DNA of 64,000 bases from Pseudodesulfovibrio nedwellii (GCF_027923765.1 NZ_AP026709.1:3151501-3215500); one strand, 5' to 3'; shown: positions 7,888-17,343, counted from the stretch's first letter. Notes: generated by a model not told the origin, from the sequence alone. Program-made: numbers and translations.

Positions 7888-9552
7888 ATGCATACTCAAA
7901 TGACTGAGACAACGCCCCCAGCACTGTCTGCCGGACAGGCTTTTACCTTTGACGGGTTTGTGGAACTCGCAACTTGGTTTCATAATTATCCTGCCCCTGG
8001 GTTATTACTGGGCGGGTATATGGTTGAAGAGGCCAAGCGACATATCCCTGAAGGTGTGTTGTTTGATGCCATTTCCGAAACTTCCTGGTGTTTGCCGGAT
8101 GCCGTGCAGTTGTTGACACCCTGTACCATCGGCAACGGCTGGCTGCGGGTTCGGAATACCGGCGTGTATGCAGTTTCATTATTTGATAAGTTCACTGGCG
8201 AAGGCGTTAGGGTACGACTTGACCCGAGTAAGCTGACATGTTTCCCACACACCTTGTGCTGGTTGATGAAAACCAAGCCCAAGCAGGACCAGAATTCCAA
8301 GGAATTGCGGCGGGAAATTCGTGATCATGGTCTAGAGATGTTGTCGGTCGAAAACGTGTTGATCAAGCCGGACGTTGTTGCCAAACGGAGCAAGGGTACC
8401 ATTGTCCTTTGTCCGATTTGTGGTGATGCCTATCCTGAATTTCATGGTGCGATTTGTCGTTCCTGCTCCGGGGATTCTCCGTATGTTGGTGACAGAAGTC
8501 TGCCGGTTGCCACTGACATCGAAACAGCCATTCCTTCAACTCCGCTTGAAGAAAGCGTTGGCAAGACTATCGCGCACGATATGACGCGCATTGTCCCCGG
8601 CGAATCCAAGGGTGTTGAATTTTCCCGTGGCCATGTGGTCACTGCTGGGGATGTCTGCCGGTTGCAGCAGATGGGGCGTTTTAATTTGTATGTGGATCAG
8701 GAGGCGCCGACAGGTTTTATTCATGAAGATGATGCGGCCAGGGCCTTTGCAAAGGCAATGTGCGGCGATGGTGTCGTGGCCGAAGGTGATCCCCGTGAAG
8801 GGCGGGTGAACCTGCTGGCTAAACGGGACGGAATGCTCGTGGTGAACGAACCCTTGCTGACAGCTTTCAATTCGTTGGGCAGTGTTATGGCCGCCAGTCG
8901 TCACGGTTACAGTTTGGTCCGCAAGGGCAGAAGGGCTGCCGCCACCAGAGCTATCCCTCTTTTTCTCGAACAATCGATTTTTGGGCGGGCACTCGCCATC
9001 CTTAATGATGCTCCGCTGTTTTCTGTTGCCCCGTTGAAGAAAACCAAGGTCGGTTTACTCGTTACCGGTAACGAAATTTTCAAGGGATTGATCAAAGATC
9101 GGTTCGCCGAGGTCCTGGAAGCCAAGGTCGTCAATCTTGGTGGTTCTATTATCGAGACATTGATTCGGCCTGATGACGCCAGTGAAATAGCTGGCGCGGT
9201 CCGTGGTTTGGAAAGGCTCGGATGTGATTTGATTATCACCACCGCCGGTCTGTCCGTGGACCCGGATGATGTTACACGACAGGGACTGATTGCTGCCGGA
9301 TTGACAGACATGGTGCACGGAATGCCGGTTTTGCCTGGTGCCATGACCTTGGTCGGGAGTATCGGCAATGCCCGTGTGCTTGGCGTTCCGGCCTGCGCCC
9401 TTTTCCACAAGACAACCAGTCTGGACATATTGTTGCCCAGGCTTATGGCTGATTTGCCCATCGCTCGTGCTGATTTCGCGAAGTTGGGCAACGGAGGAAT
9501 GTGTATGGAGTGTACCGCCTGCACGTTCCCCAAATGTCCTTTTGGGAGGTAA
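7888..9552 (+). CDS. FmdE domain / MoeA-like molybdopterin-binding fusion protein
   Basis: 554 aa from ATG 7888 (GGGAG 4 bases upstream; ATG 7885 and TTG 7849 are alternatives). Residues about 18-165 resemble FmdE (formylmethanofuran dehydrogenase subunit E family), followed by a zinc-ribbon-like CPICG...CRSC at about 175-192. Residues about 222-390 resemble the N-terminal part of MoeA (GKTIAHDMTRI). From about 386 a MoCF/MogA-type molybdopterin-binding domain follows (KVGLLVTGNEIFKG, DLIITTAGLSVDPDD). The last 17 residues carry a cysteine cluster, CMECTACTFPKCPFG. The likely role is handling or insertion of the Mo/W pterin cofactor for the formate dehydrogenase encoded downstream. Biochemical activity is inferred. 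Confidence 0.85.
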   Translation: MHTQMTETTPPALSAGQAFTFDGFVELATWFHNYPAPGLLLGGYMVEEAKRHIPEGVLFDAISETSWCLPDAVQLLTPCTIGNGWLRVRNTGVYAVSLFDKFTGEGVRVRLDPSKLTCFPHTLCWLMKTKPKQDQNSKELRREIRDHGLEMLSVENVLIKPDVVAKRSKGTIVLCPICGDAYPEFHGAICRSCSGDSPYVGDRSLPVATDIETAIPSTPLEESVGKTIAHDMTRIVPGESKGVEFSRGHVVTAGDVCRLQQMGRFNLYVDQEAPTGFIHEDDAARAFAKAMCGDGVVAEGDPREGRVNLLAKRDGMLVVNEPLLTAFNSLGSVMAASRHGYSLVRKGRRAAATRAIPLFLEQSIFGRALAILNDAPLFSVAPLKKTKVGLLVTGNEIFKGLIKDRFAEVLEAKVVNLGGSIIETLIRPDDASEIAGAVRGLERLGCDLIITTAGLSVDPDDVTRQGLIAAGLTDMVHGMPVLPGAMTLVGSIGNARVLGVPACALFHKTTSLDILLPRLMADLPIARADFAKLGNGGMCMECTACTFPKCPFGR

Positions 9553-9555
9553 GCT

Positions 9556-9975
9556 ATGCTGAAATCCGAAATGATCGAATCCGCCAGTGCCGCTACAGGC
9601 GTTGGTCCAACTATCGCTCCCACGCTCGGTCCCATCATGCGGATGCATTTGTGGGTCGAAACTAAAGAAGGTGTTTTGTTCGGCCTTGGACGTTTGCAAT
9701 TGCTTCGTCAGGTCGAACGTTGCGGGTCCCTCAAAGCCGCCGCCGAATCTTTGGGAATGTCCTATCGTGGAGCTTGGGGAAAGATCAAAACCACCGAAGA
9801 ATTGATCGGTCGAAAACTTATTGAAAGGGCCACGAGCAGACGGGCCGGATACCACCTTACGCAGTTCGGATGTGGTATCGCGAAGGAGTTCGATAAATGG
9901 TACCAGGATGTCGAATCTTATGCCCTCTCCAAGGGGCAGGAATGTTTTCCTTTTTCTCTTGAAAAGTATGAGTGA
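9556..9975 (+). CDS. ModE-like winged-helix DNA-binding protein without Mop domains
   Basis: 139 aa. GGGAGGT precedes the ATG and the gene starts 3 bp after the FmdE-like gene. The segment LLRQVERCGSLKAAAESLGMSYRGAW is followed by a KTTEELIGRKL-type recognition region, the LysR-like winged helix of ModE. Full ModE proteins (about 260 aa) carry two molybdate-binding Mop domains after this; here the protein ends soon after the helix-turn-helix. It may respond to metal through another protein or be constitutive. A perfect 9-bp inverted repeat lies 19 bases after its stop, before fdhA, and is its most likely target. Confidence 0.85.
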   Translation: MLKSEMIESASAATGVGPTIAPTLGPIMRMHLWVETKEGVLFGLGRLQLLRQVERCGSLKAAAESLGMSYRGAWGKIKTTEELIGRKLIERATSRRAGYHLTQFGCGIAKEFDKWYQDVESYALSKGQECFPFSLEKYE

Positions 9976-9994
9976 AAAATGTCCTGCGTCTTTT

Positions 9995-10016
9995 AATATG
10001 TTAAATATAACATATT
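9995..10016. promoter_or_regulatory. Perfect inverted repeat, candidate ModE-like operator for the fdh genes
   Basis: Half-site AATATGTTA (9995-10003) and its exact complement TAACATATT (10008-10016) are separated by four A/T bases. The site lies between the ModE-like gene and fdhA, about 105 bases before the fdhA start. A TTGATT/TACGGT promoter-like pair with 16 bp spacing (10015-10042) begins at its right edge. The TAACAT-type half-sites recall ModE operators, but assignment to this regulator is inference. Confidence 0.5.
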
Positions 10017-10121
10017 GATTTAATTGAATTTTGTGCTACGGTAATTGCACTTGAACATCCCGTTTGAGAACAACACTGCCGAGCGCAACGGAGCGCGGCA
10101 ATTATCAAGGAGGCCATAGGT

Positions 10122-13100
10122 ATGAAACTCGACCGCCGAAGCTTTATTAAGCTCGCAGGAACCAGCGCGGCGTGTCTCACCCTCGGGCAGCTCGGAGTGA
10201 GTCTCACTCCGGTCAAGGCCTACGCCGGAACGTTAAAAATTTCGGGTGCTAAAGAGGTTGTGACTGTTTGTCCGTTCTGTTCGGTGAGTTGTCACGTTAT
10301 CGGGCATGTCAAGAATGGCAAGCTCGTCAACGCGGAAGGTGATCCGGATTATCCGATCAATGAAGGCGCACTCTGTGCCAAGGGCGCGGCCATGTTCAGC
10401 ATGACCACCAGCCATCATCGTCTGCAAAAGCCCCTGTATCGCGCTCCTTATAGCGACAAATGGGAAGAGAAGAGCTGGGACTGGATGCTGGACCGCATTG
10501 CGCGCCGCATCAAGGACACTCGTGACAAGGATTTGATTTTAAAGAACAAGAAGGGTGACACCGTCAACCGACTTGAATCCATGTTCCTGCTGGGCACGTC
10601 CCATGCGGGTAACGAAGAATGTGCACTTGCCCATCAGGCAATGCGCGGCCTGGGTGTTGTCCACATGGACCACCAGGCAAGGATCTGACACAGCGCAACT
10701 GTTGCGGCTCTGGGAGAGTCGTTCGGACGCGGTGCGATGACCAACCACTGGATCGACATCAAGAATGCCGATTCAATCCTTATAATGGGCAGTAATGCTG
10801 CCGAACATCATCCGATCTCATTCAAATGGGTGTTACAAGCCAAGGACAAGGGCGCCACTGTTATGCATGTGGACCCGAAATTCTCGCGCACATCTGCCAG
10901 ATCGGATTTCCATGTTCCCTTGCGGTCCGGTACGGACATCGCTTTCCTCGGGGGCATGATCAAGTACATTGTCGAGAACAAGAAATTCTTCCATGAATAC
11001 ATCACCGAATACACCAACGCGTCATTGATCGTTGGCAAGGATTTCGGTTTTGAGAACGGCTTATTCACCGGTTACGATGAAAAGACCCGTACGTATGACA
11101 AGTCCAAATGGGGCTTTGAGATGGATGCTAATGGTGTTCCCAAGCGCGACAAGAGCTTGAAGAATCCCCGTTGCGTATTCCAATTGCTCAAGAAGCATTA
11201 CTCTCGTTATGACGTCAAGACGGTTTCCGAGACCACCGGTGTGTCGGCTGACGACCTGATGAAGGTTTATGAGAACTTTGCTGCGACCGGTCGCCCGGAC
11301 AAGGCCGGTACCGTCATGTACGCTTTGGGTTGGACCCAGCATACTGTCGGCGTGCAGAACATTCGTTCCGCAGGTATCATCCAGCTTCTGCTCGGTAACA
11401 TCGGCGTTGCTGGCGGCGGTATCAACGCTCTGCGCGGCGAACCCAATGTTCAGGGTTCCACTGACCACACCCTGCTGTATCACATCATTCCCGGTTATAT
11501 GGCCATGCCGCACAACGGCTGGCAGACCTATGATGAATACATCAAGGGCAACACGCCTGTGTCCAATGATCCGCAGTCTGCCAACTGGTGGCAGCACAAG
11601 CCCAAGTACTTTGCCAGCCTGCTCAAGGCTTGGTACGGCGATAACGCCACCAAGGAAAACGGCTTCTGTTATGAGTATTTGCCCAAGATCGAGAAGGGTG
11701 AAGATTACTCGTACATGTATCTGTTTGATCGCATGTATCACAACAAGATTCGTGGCGGTATCATCATTGGTTTGAACCCCATGAACAGTGTGCCTAATAC
11801 CAATAAGGTCAGAAAAGCACTGGACAATCTCGACTGGCTTGTGACTTCCGAGTTGCACCATTCCGAGACCACGGATAACTGGAAGCGTCCCGGCGTTGAT
11901 CCTAAGAAGGTCAAGACCGAAGTCTTCCTGTTGCCTTCCGCTCACAGGTTGGAGAAAGACGGTTCTGTCACCAACTCGGGTCGTTGGTTGCTCTGGCATT
12001 ACGCCGCAACCAAGCCCGCGTTTGAAGCCAAGCCTTTCGGGGACATGTTCTGTGGCATTATGAAACGTGTGCAGAAGCTTTACGGGAAAGAAGGCGGCAA
12101 GCTGCCTGAAGCCCTGACCAAGCTCGATTATCCTGAAAAGTATGATCCTGAAGAGCTGTGTGCACGCATCAATGGTCGTTTTACTCGCGATGTTGAGTTC
12201 AAGGGAACGAAGTACAAGAAGGGCCAACAGGTTCCGACTTTTACTGCTCTGGCCGACGATGGTTCCACCAGCAGTTTGAACTGGTTGTACGCTGGCAGTT
12301 ACACTGAAAAAGATGGCAATAAGGCCAAACGTCGCAGCACTGAACAGACCGCTATGCAGAAGAACATTGGTCTGTTCCCCAAATGGGCATGGTGTTGGCC
12401 GGTTAATCGTCGCATCCTATACAACCGTGCTTCTGTCGATCTTAACGGCAAGCCTTACAACAAGGCCAAGGCTGTTATCGAATGGAAAGATGGCAAGTGG
12501 ATCGGTGATGTGCCTGATGGCGGCTGGCCGCCGATGGCTACCGGCAAGGGCAAGAATCCGTTCATTATGTCCAAGCATGGTTTTGGTCAGATATTCGGTC
12601 CCGGCCGTATGGACGGTCCGTTCTCCGAACACTACGAACCGGTTGAAACACCTGTGAAGACGAATATGTTCTCCAAGCAGCTCAGCAGTCCGGTTTACAA
12701 GTTCGTTGACTCCGAGATGGATAAACTGGCTGCTCCGGCAGATCCCAAGTATCCCGTCGTGCTGACGACTTACAGCGTAACCGAACATTGGTGTGGTGGC
12801 GGTGAAACCCGTAACATTCCGAATCTGCTTGAAGCCGAGCCGCAGCTCTACGTTGAGATGAGCCCGGAACTGGCGCAGGAAAAGGGCATCAAGAATGGTG
12901 ATGGTGTGATCGTCGAGTCCATTCGCGGTCGTGTCGAGGCTTTTGCCATGGTCACGATCCGCATGCGGCCTCTCAAGATTCATGGACGGACTATCCATGA
13001 AATCGGCATGCCGTTCTGCTTTGGCTGGACGACCCCGGGAACCGGTGATTCCACGAACAGGTTGACACCGTTTGTTGGTGATCCGAATACGACCATTCCC

Positions 13101-13163
13101 GAATTCAAAGCCTGCTGCGTAAACATTCGCAAGGCCAACAAGCTCACCGAGCTGGCAACCTAA
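10122..13163 (+). CDS. fdhA: Formate dehydrogenase alpha subunit, selenocysteine-containing (FdhA)
   Basis: 1013 aa when the in-frame UGA at 10686-10688 is read as selenocysteine (residue 189). The reading frame continues exactly through it, and the context ARI-U-HSATVAALGESFGRGAMTN is the conserved active-site segment of formate dehydrogenases. The N-terminus has a twin-arginine signal (DRRSFIKLAG), so the enzyme is exported folded to the periplasm. A [4Fe-4S] site follows (C50, C53, C57, C85), then molybdopterin oxidoreductase domains and a C-terminal dinucleotide-binding domain. It oxidises formate to CO2 (or the reverse) with a Mo/W-bis-MGD cofactor. AAGGAGG precedes the ATG. fdhB starts 11 bp after the stop. 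A truncated non-Sec reading would be a broken gene; the Sec reading is far better supported. Confidence 0.97.
10686..10728 (+). other. Selenocysteine UGA codon and candidate bacterial SECIS hairpin
   Basis: The UGA at 10686-10688 lies in frame in fdhA. Downstream, GGCTCT (10706-10711) can pair with AGAGTC (10715-10720) around a GGG loop, placing a G-containing apical loop 24 bases after the UGA. This spacing fits SelB-dependent bacterial SECIS elements. The hairpin was found by eye only. Confidence 0.75.
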
Positions 13164-13174
13164 AGGAGTACGCC

Positions 13175-13909
13175 ATGCCCAAGACGATATTAGTCGATAC
13201 GTCCCGCTGCACAGCGTGCCGCGGTTGTCAAATAGCCTGCAAGGAGTGGCATGAGCTGCCTGCCAACAAGACCACGCAGTATAAGTGGGGCAGCCATCAG
13301 AATCCGCAGGATCTGAATGCCAATAACTATAAGCTCGTTCGTTTCAACGAGCACCTCGAAGATGGTAAGGTCCGGTGGAACTTTTTCCCTGACCAGTGCC
13401 GCCATTGTGACCTGGCTCCCTGCAAGGAAATGGGTGACATGTATATTGAGGAAGCCATCGTCAAGGATGAGGAGACCGGAGCGGTCATCTTTACCGATAA
13501 GACCAAGGGCTTCACCAAGGAACAGTACGAGGAAATCAAGGAAGCCTGTCCGTACAACATTCCGCGTCGCAATGAAAAGACCGGGGTCATGGCAAAATGT
13601 ACCATGTGTAATGACAGGATTCATAACGGAATGCCGCCGGCATGCGTCAAGGTGTGTCCCACCGGCGCTATGCAGTTCGGAGAGCGGAGCGATATGCTCA
13701 AGCTCGCGAATGCCCGGTTGGCAACATTGAAAAAGGAATACCCCAAGGCGCGCCTTGCTGATCCTGACGAAGTGAACGTCATCTACCTGCTTATTGACGA
13801 CCCCGAGAACTATCATGAGTTCTCCGTTGCTCAGGCAAAGGTCGGTCCCATGAGCAAGAAGCAGTTCCTCGCAACATTGGCCAGACCCTTCAGGGCGATG
13901 AAAGCGTAA
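13175..13909 (+). CDS. fdhB: Formate dehydrogenase beta subunit, four-cluster ferredoxin (FdhB)
   Basis: 244 aa. AAAGGAG precedes the ATG. Cysteine motifs for four [4Fe-4S] clusters are visible: CTACRGCQIACKEW near the N-terminus, CRHCDLAPCKEM, EACPYNIP and CTMC...PPACVKVCPTGAM. It carries electrons from the molybdopterin subunit, probably to periplasmic cytochrome c3, as in soluble periplasmic FdhAB enzymes of sulfate reducers. No transmembrane helix and no cytochrome b subunit gene follow, which supports a soluble heterodimer. It should be co-exported with FdhA, as it has no signal peptide of its own. Confidence 0.95.
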   Translation: MPKTILVDTSRCTACRGCQIACKEWHELPANKTTQYKWGSHQNPQDLNANNYKLVRFNEHLEDGKVRWNFFPDQCRHCDLAPCKEMGDMYIEEAIVKDEETGAVIFTDKTKGFTKEQYEEIKEACPYNIPRRNEKTGVMAKCTMCNDRIHNGMPPACVKVCPTGAMQFGERSDMLKLANARLATLKKEYPKARLADPDEVNVIYLLIDDPENYHEFSVAQAKVGPMSKKQFLATLARPFRAMKA

Positions 13910-13993
13910 CAATTAATCCTCTCCACTTGATGGGGCGGGATGCCGATGCACGGAGCATTCCGCCCCTATCAGGTAGGGTGCATGGAGCACTTC

Positions 13994-14908
13994 ATGAGCA
14001 ATGTATCTGCCAGCAAGGCGGTTGAAACGACCCTTGAGTCCATTCGTAAACGTACTCCGGCCTATGGTCAGCTCGCTGATCGGTTTGGGCAGGTTTTTCT
14101 AGCTGTCGCCGGATTGCGTGACGACCTGATGAAAAAAGGGGTAAGTGTACCTGACATCGATCCTGGCAGGATTGCTGCCGGGGCGCCTGTTTTGGCGGGA
14201 ATAGATATGACCAAGTGGGGCGTGAATTTGACCGATTCGGCCAAGGTCTTGCTTCCCATCTTGTCAGAAGTGCTTGAACTGGATGAAAAAACGCAGAAAT
14301 CTCTGACGGGCCATCTGGCAACCCCCGATATTGTTTCGGGACTTGCCCAGGCTCGAATTGAGGGCGATTGGAAGCACTTTGAGAACACCTCCGTATGTCC
14401 AGAAATCGTGTCGTCTGACACGCTCTTGTATATTTCAGAGATTGTTTCCGCACCTGTCCTTTGTGCTATAGTCGAAACTCTGGGTGAGTCCCTTTCTTCC
14501 CTGACTTGGGAGCACGGGCATTGTCCCGTGTGCGGTTCCTCGCCTTCCATTTCTCACCTTTCCCCTAAAGAGGTCACAGATCTTGATCAGTTGGTGGGGG
14601 GTGGCGGCAAGAAGTTCCTTCATTGCTCCTTATGTGGTCATGACTGGCGTTTTCAGCGGAATGCGTGTCCATCTTGCGGCAATGATGACAATGAAACCCG
14701 TGAAGTTTTTTATGTTGATAACACGAAATATGAACGCATCGAAGCGTGTCATAAATGTGGCAAGTACCTGTTGAATATTGATCTGCGCGAATGTGAACCG
14801 CGTCCGAATTTGGATGCCATTCAACTGGGACTTATCCATCTTGATATCTATGCCCATGAGAACAAATTGAGTCCTATTACTTCGACTTTGTGGAATACGC
14901 TTGAATAA
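13994..14908 (+). CDS. fdhE: Formate dehydrogenase accessory protein FdhE
   Basis: 304 aa from ATG 13994, chosen for GGAG 6 bases upstream; in-frame ATGs at 13940 and 13982 would add 18 or 4 residues. Four cysteine pairs in the second half, CPVCG, CSLCG, CPSCG and CHKCG, match the rubredoxin-like metal sites of FdhE, a cytoplasmic protein that binds formate dehydrogenase during maturation before export. It lies between the structural genes and fdhD, in the same direction, 84 bp after fdhB, which fits one operon. Confidence 0.9.
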   Translation: MSNVSASKAVETTLESIRKRTPAYGQLADRFGQVFLAVAGLRDDLMKKGVSVPDIDPGRIAAGAPVLAGIDMTKWGVNLTDSAKVLLPILSEVLELDEKTQKSLTGHLATPDIVSGLAQARIEGDWKHFENTSVCPEIVSSDTLLYISEIVSAPVLCAIVETLGESLSSLTWEHGHCPVCGSSPSISHLSPKEVTDLDQLVGGGGKKFLHCSLCGHDWRFQRNACPSCGNDDNETREVFYVDNTKYERIEACHKCGKYLLNIDLRECEPRPNLDAIQLGLIHLDIYAHENKLSPITSTLWNTLE

Positions 14909-14925
14909 CGGATCGGAGACAGGTC

Positions 14926-15711
14926 ATGCCGCATGTTAAATTGTATGCATTGAAGAATGAAGCCGAAGACTGGCGGCAAGAGGATATTGAGCCTGTCCAA
15001 TCGGTACAATTGGCCTGCCCGGTTACTCTTCAGCAATTTGCCGGTGGCAAGCTCTCCTTCAAGGAGGGGCTTGTCGCCGTGGAGTCGGATATCAGTGTCG
15101 TCGTGAATGGCCGGGAGTTTGGTCTGCTGACACGGACCCCGGGCGATGATTTGCCTTTGATCGTGGGGCACCTCTTTACGTGTTCCATGATTCGAGAAAG
15201 TGCGGACGTGCTGGATTGTTCTTTCCATTATAGGTCTTCTTCCCGTGCGGAAGTAACGCTTAAAACCTCTGATGGTATTCATCGTATATTCCCGTCGCCG
15301 AGGCCTGCGCATATCACGCCAGAACGGCTTTTTGATCTGAAGCAAACTTTTGAGCGACGGCAGAATTTGTACAAGAATACCCGTTCGACCCATGCCGCAG
15401 CGTTGTTTTCCATAGATGGCGAGTTGATTGCTTTTGGTGAAGACGTGGGGCGTCACAACGCTTTTGATAAGGCTATCGGGCGGGCTATTCTGGAAGGGAC
15501 TCTGGATCGGGTGAATATTGCCATGTTGTCATCACGGCTGGCACTTGAGTTGACCCTTAAGGCTGCAACTGCCAATATTCCCATTCTTTGTGGATTTTCT
15601 GCGGCGACCAGCTCTTCCATCAATTACGCTGAACGGAATAATATCACTTTGGCCGGACGTATTAGAAAGGATACATTTGACGTGTATTCCAATGGTTGGC
15701 GTTTTCAATAG
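14926..15711 (+). CDS. fdhD: FdhD-family sulfurtransferase for formate dehydrogenase, atypical
   Basis: 261 aa. The second half carries the FdhD signature: STHAAALFSIDGELIAFGED followed by VGRHNAFDKAIGR, and a late IPILCGFSAATS...TLAGRIRK...VYS segment. FdhD passes sulfur from a cysteine desulfurase to the molybdenum cofactor of formate dehydrogenase. In E. coli FdhD the mobile loop holds a CGxCG motif just before this region, and the THAAA motif is preceded by Cys. Here the loop reads RIFPSPRPAHITPERL and the later position is Ser (RSTHAAA), so both cysteine sites are absent. It ends the fdh operon, 17 bp after fdhE. Confidence 0.88.
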   Translation: MPHVKLYALKNEAEDWRQEDIEPVQSVQLACPVTLQQFAGGKLSFKEGLVAVESDISVVVNGREFGLLTRTPGDDLPLIVGHLFTCSMIRESADVLDCSFHYRSSSRAEVTLKTSDGIHRIFPSPRPAHITPERLFDLKQTFERRQNLYKNTRSTHAAALFSIDGELIAFGEDVGRHNAFDKAIGRAILEGTLDRVNIAMLSSRLALELTLKAATANIPILCGFSAATSSSINYAERNNITLAGRIRKDTFDVYSNGWRFQ

Positions 15712-15882
15712 TTTTTTTGAGTAGTTGAGGTGCCTGATAAATGTCCCAAAAGCCTGTACACGGCTTCACTGCCTGACAGGATTGCCGGTGATATAGATTC
15801 GGTCGGGCACGTTACGCCACGCTGGACAGGCTCTAAAGTCCGTTCTCAATGACTCTCGCCGAAGGCGCACCTTTCCAATAAA
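15712..15882. other. Intergenic segment with self-complementary arms, unassigned
   Basis: No reading frame of note. AGGTGC near 15728 is complementary to GCACCT near 15868, and GTGCCTGA near 15731 pairs with TCGGGCAC near 15803 with one wobble. This may be a 3' UTR structure or a small RNA. No known RNA family was recognised. Confidence 0.25.
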
Positions 15883-15906
15883 AAGGGCCGTCCCAAGACG
15901 GCCCTT
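15883..15906. terminator. Bidirectional intrinsic terminator between fdhD and the amino acid ABC genes
   Basis: A 10-bp stem (AAGGGCCGTC with its complement) surrounds a CCAA loop. Leftward it is followed by a T-rich run, ending the leftward glutamine-type transport operon; rightward it is followed by a weaker T-rich tract and can end the fdh operon. Confidence 0.85.
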
Positions 15907-15933
15907 CCTTCTTTAATCAAAAGCAATAAAAAA

Positions 15934-16665
15934 CTAAATATGCGACACAACCTTCCCCAGAAAGTCTTTGAGGCGAGGGTTGTCAGAATGAGCAAAAAAT
16001 GTCTCCGGGTCTGTATCAACCTGGACTTTACCCTCATCAATAAAGATAACACGATCAGCCACTTCTTTGGCAAAACCCATCTCATGCGTTACAACTATCA
16101 TGGTCATACCTTCGCGTGCCAGTTGTTTCATGACCTCAAGCACCTCTCCAACCAATTCCGGGTCAAGAGCAGAAGTCGGTTCGTCAAACAGGATCGCTTT
16201 GGGCTGAAGAGCAAGAGAACGAGCGATGGCGACACGTTGTTTCTGTCCGCCGGAGAGCTGTTCCGGGTAGTTCCCGGCTTTGTCTCCCAATCCGACTTTT
16301 TTCAGAAGGTCCATGCCGAGCCTCATGGCATCAGTTTTGGACATGCCACGGACCTTGATCGGTCCGAGTGTAACATTGTCTAATACGGACATGTGCGGGA
16401 ACAGGTTGAACTGCTGGAAAACCATGGTGGCTTCCGTTCGGACCATGTTGATATCTGTTTTGGGGTCCATGATGTCGAACCCATCCACGATGATGGTGCC
16501 GGAAGTCGGTTCTTCCAACTTGTTGATGCAGCGAAGTACTGTGGATTTACCGGAACCGGATGGACCGATAATGACCACGACCTGTCCTGCTTCAACGTTT
16601 ATGTCCACGCCTTTAAGGACTTTGAGATCGCCAAAACTTTTGTGAAGATTTTTTATTTGGATCAT
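15934..16665 (-). CDS. glnQ: Amino acid ABC transporter ATP-binding protein (GlnQ type)
   Basis: 243 aa, the usual length for polar amino acid transporter ATPases. Walker [10 protein letters not shown], signature [16 protein letters not shown], Walker [14 protein letters not shown] and the H-loop VTHEMGF are intact. It is the third gene of a leftward operon (binding protein, permease, ATPase), 9 bp after the permease gene, and is followed by a strong terminator. It drives ATP-dependent uptake, probably of glutamine or a related polar amino acid; the exact substrate is inferred from the family only. Confidence 0.93.
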   Translation of the reverse strand: MIQIKNLHKSFGDLKVLKGVDINVEAGQVVVIIGPSGSGKSTVLRCINKLEEPTSGTIIVDGFDIMDPKTDINMVRTEATMVFQQFNLFPHMSVLDNVTLGPIKVRGMSKTDAMRLGMDLLKKVGLGDKAGNYPEQLSGGQKQRVAIARSLALQPKAILFDEPTSALDPELVGEVLEVMKQLAREGMTMIVVTHEMGFAKEVADRVIFIDEGKVQVDTDPETFFAHSDNPRLKDFLGKVVSHI

Positions 16666-16674
16666 ATGATTTCT

Positions 16675-17343
16675 CTATTTGCCCACGGCTGCCAAACGAT
16701 TTTCAACAATTCTAAGTGCTTTGGCAATACTCATGGTCATGACAAGATAGACTAGGCCGCAGGTGAGGTAGACCTCAAATGAACGGAAGTTGACGGCCAC
16801 GATTTCGTCTCCGGTGCGAAGCAGTTCGCCTACACCGATGATCATCAGCAGGGAGGTGTCCTTGAGGCTGATGATGAACTGGTTGCCAAGGGGCGGGATC
16901 ATGCGGCGGAGGGCCTGGGGCCAAATTACGTAGCGCATGGTCTGGAAGCGATTCAAGCCGATGGAACGACCTGCTTCACCTTGCCCCGGATTGATAGATT
17001 GGACCGCGCCTCGCACAATTTCAGCAATGTATGCGCCGGAGTTGATGGCGATGATGATAATGCCCGCAACAACAGCCGGTATGCGTATACCCAGAGCCAT
17101 GGGGATACCGAAGTAGAGAAACATTGCCTGAACGAGCATGGGAGTGCCACGTATGGTTTCGACATAAATGCCGGCCAGTTTACGCACAAAAATATTTCGG
17201 GATAGTTTCATCATGCCAGCTGCGACACCGAGGATGAAACCGAAAAACAGACCGCCCACGGTCAGGATAACGGTCATCTTCGCGCCCCCCATGAGCAGGG
17301 GCAGAGATTCTATCATTACGGACGGTTCGAATTCAAAAGCCAT
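16675..17343 (-). CDS. glnP: Amino acid ABC transporter permease (GlnP type)
   Basis: 222 aa from the ATG at 17343, which has AGGGTGA upstream; an in-frame start at 17406 would add residues that do not match the family. Several hydrophobic segments and the typical amino acid permease motif are seen: ETIRGTPMLVQ, IAEIVRGAVQSINPGQGEAGRSIGL. This EAA-type loop couples to the ATPase. No other permease gene is in the operon, so the channel is probably a homodimer. Confidence 0.92.
   Translation of the reverse strand: MAFEFEPSVMIESLPLLMGGAKMTVILTVGGLFFGFILGVAAGMMKLSRNIFVRKLAGIYVETIRGTPMLVQAMFLYFGIPMALGIRIPAVVAGIIIIAINSGAYIAEIVRGAVQSINPGQGEAGRSIGLNRFQTMRYVIWPQALRRMIPPLGNQFIISLKDTSLLMIIGVGELLRTGDEIVAVNFRSFEVYLTCGLVYLVMTMSIAKALRIVENRLAAVGK

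Noticed and set aside
10122-10688. fdhA as a truncated gene or pseudogene ending at the UGA
   Set aside because: Frame and conserved active-site context continue through the UGA; selenocysteine explains it.
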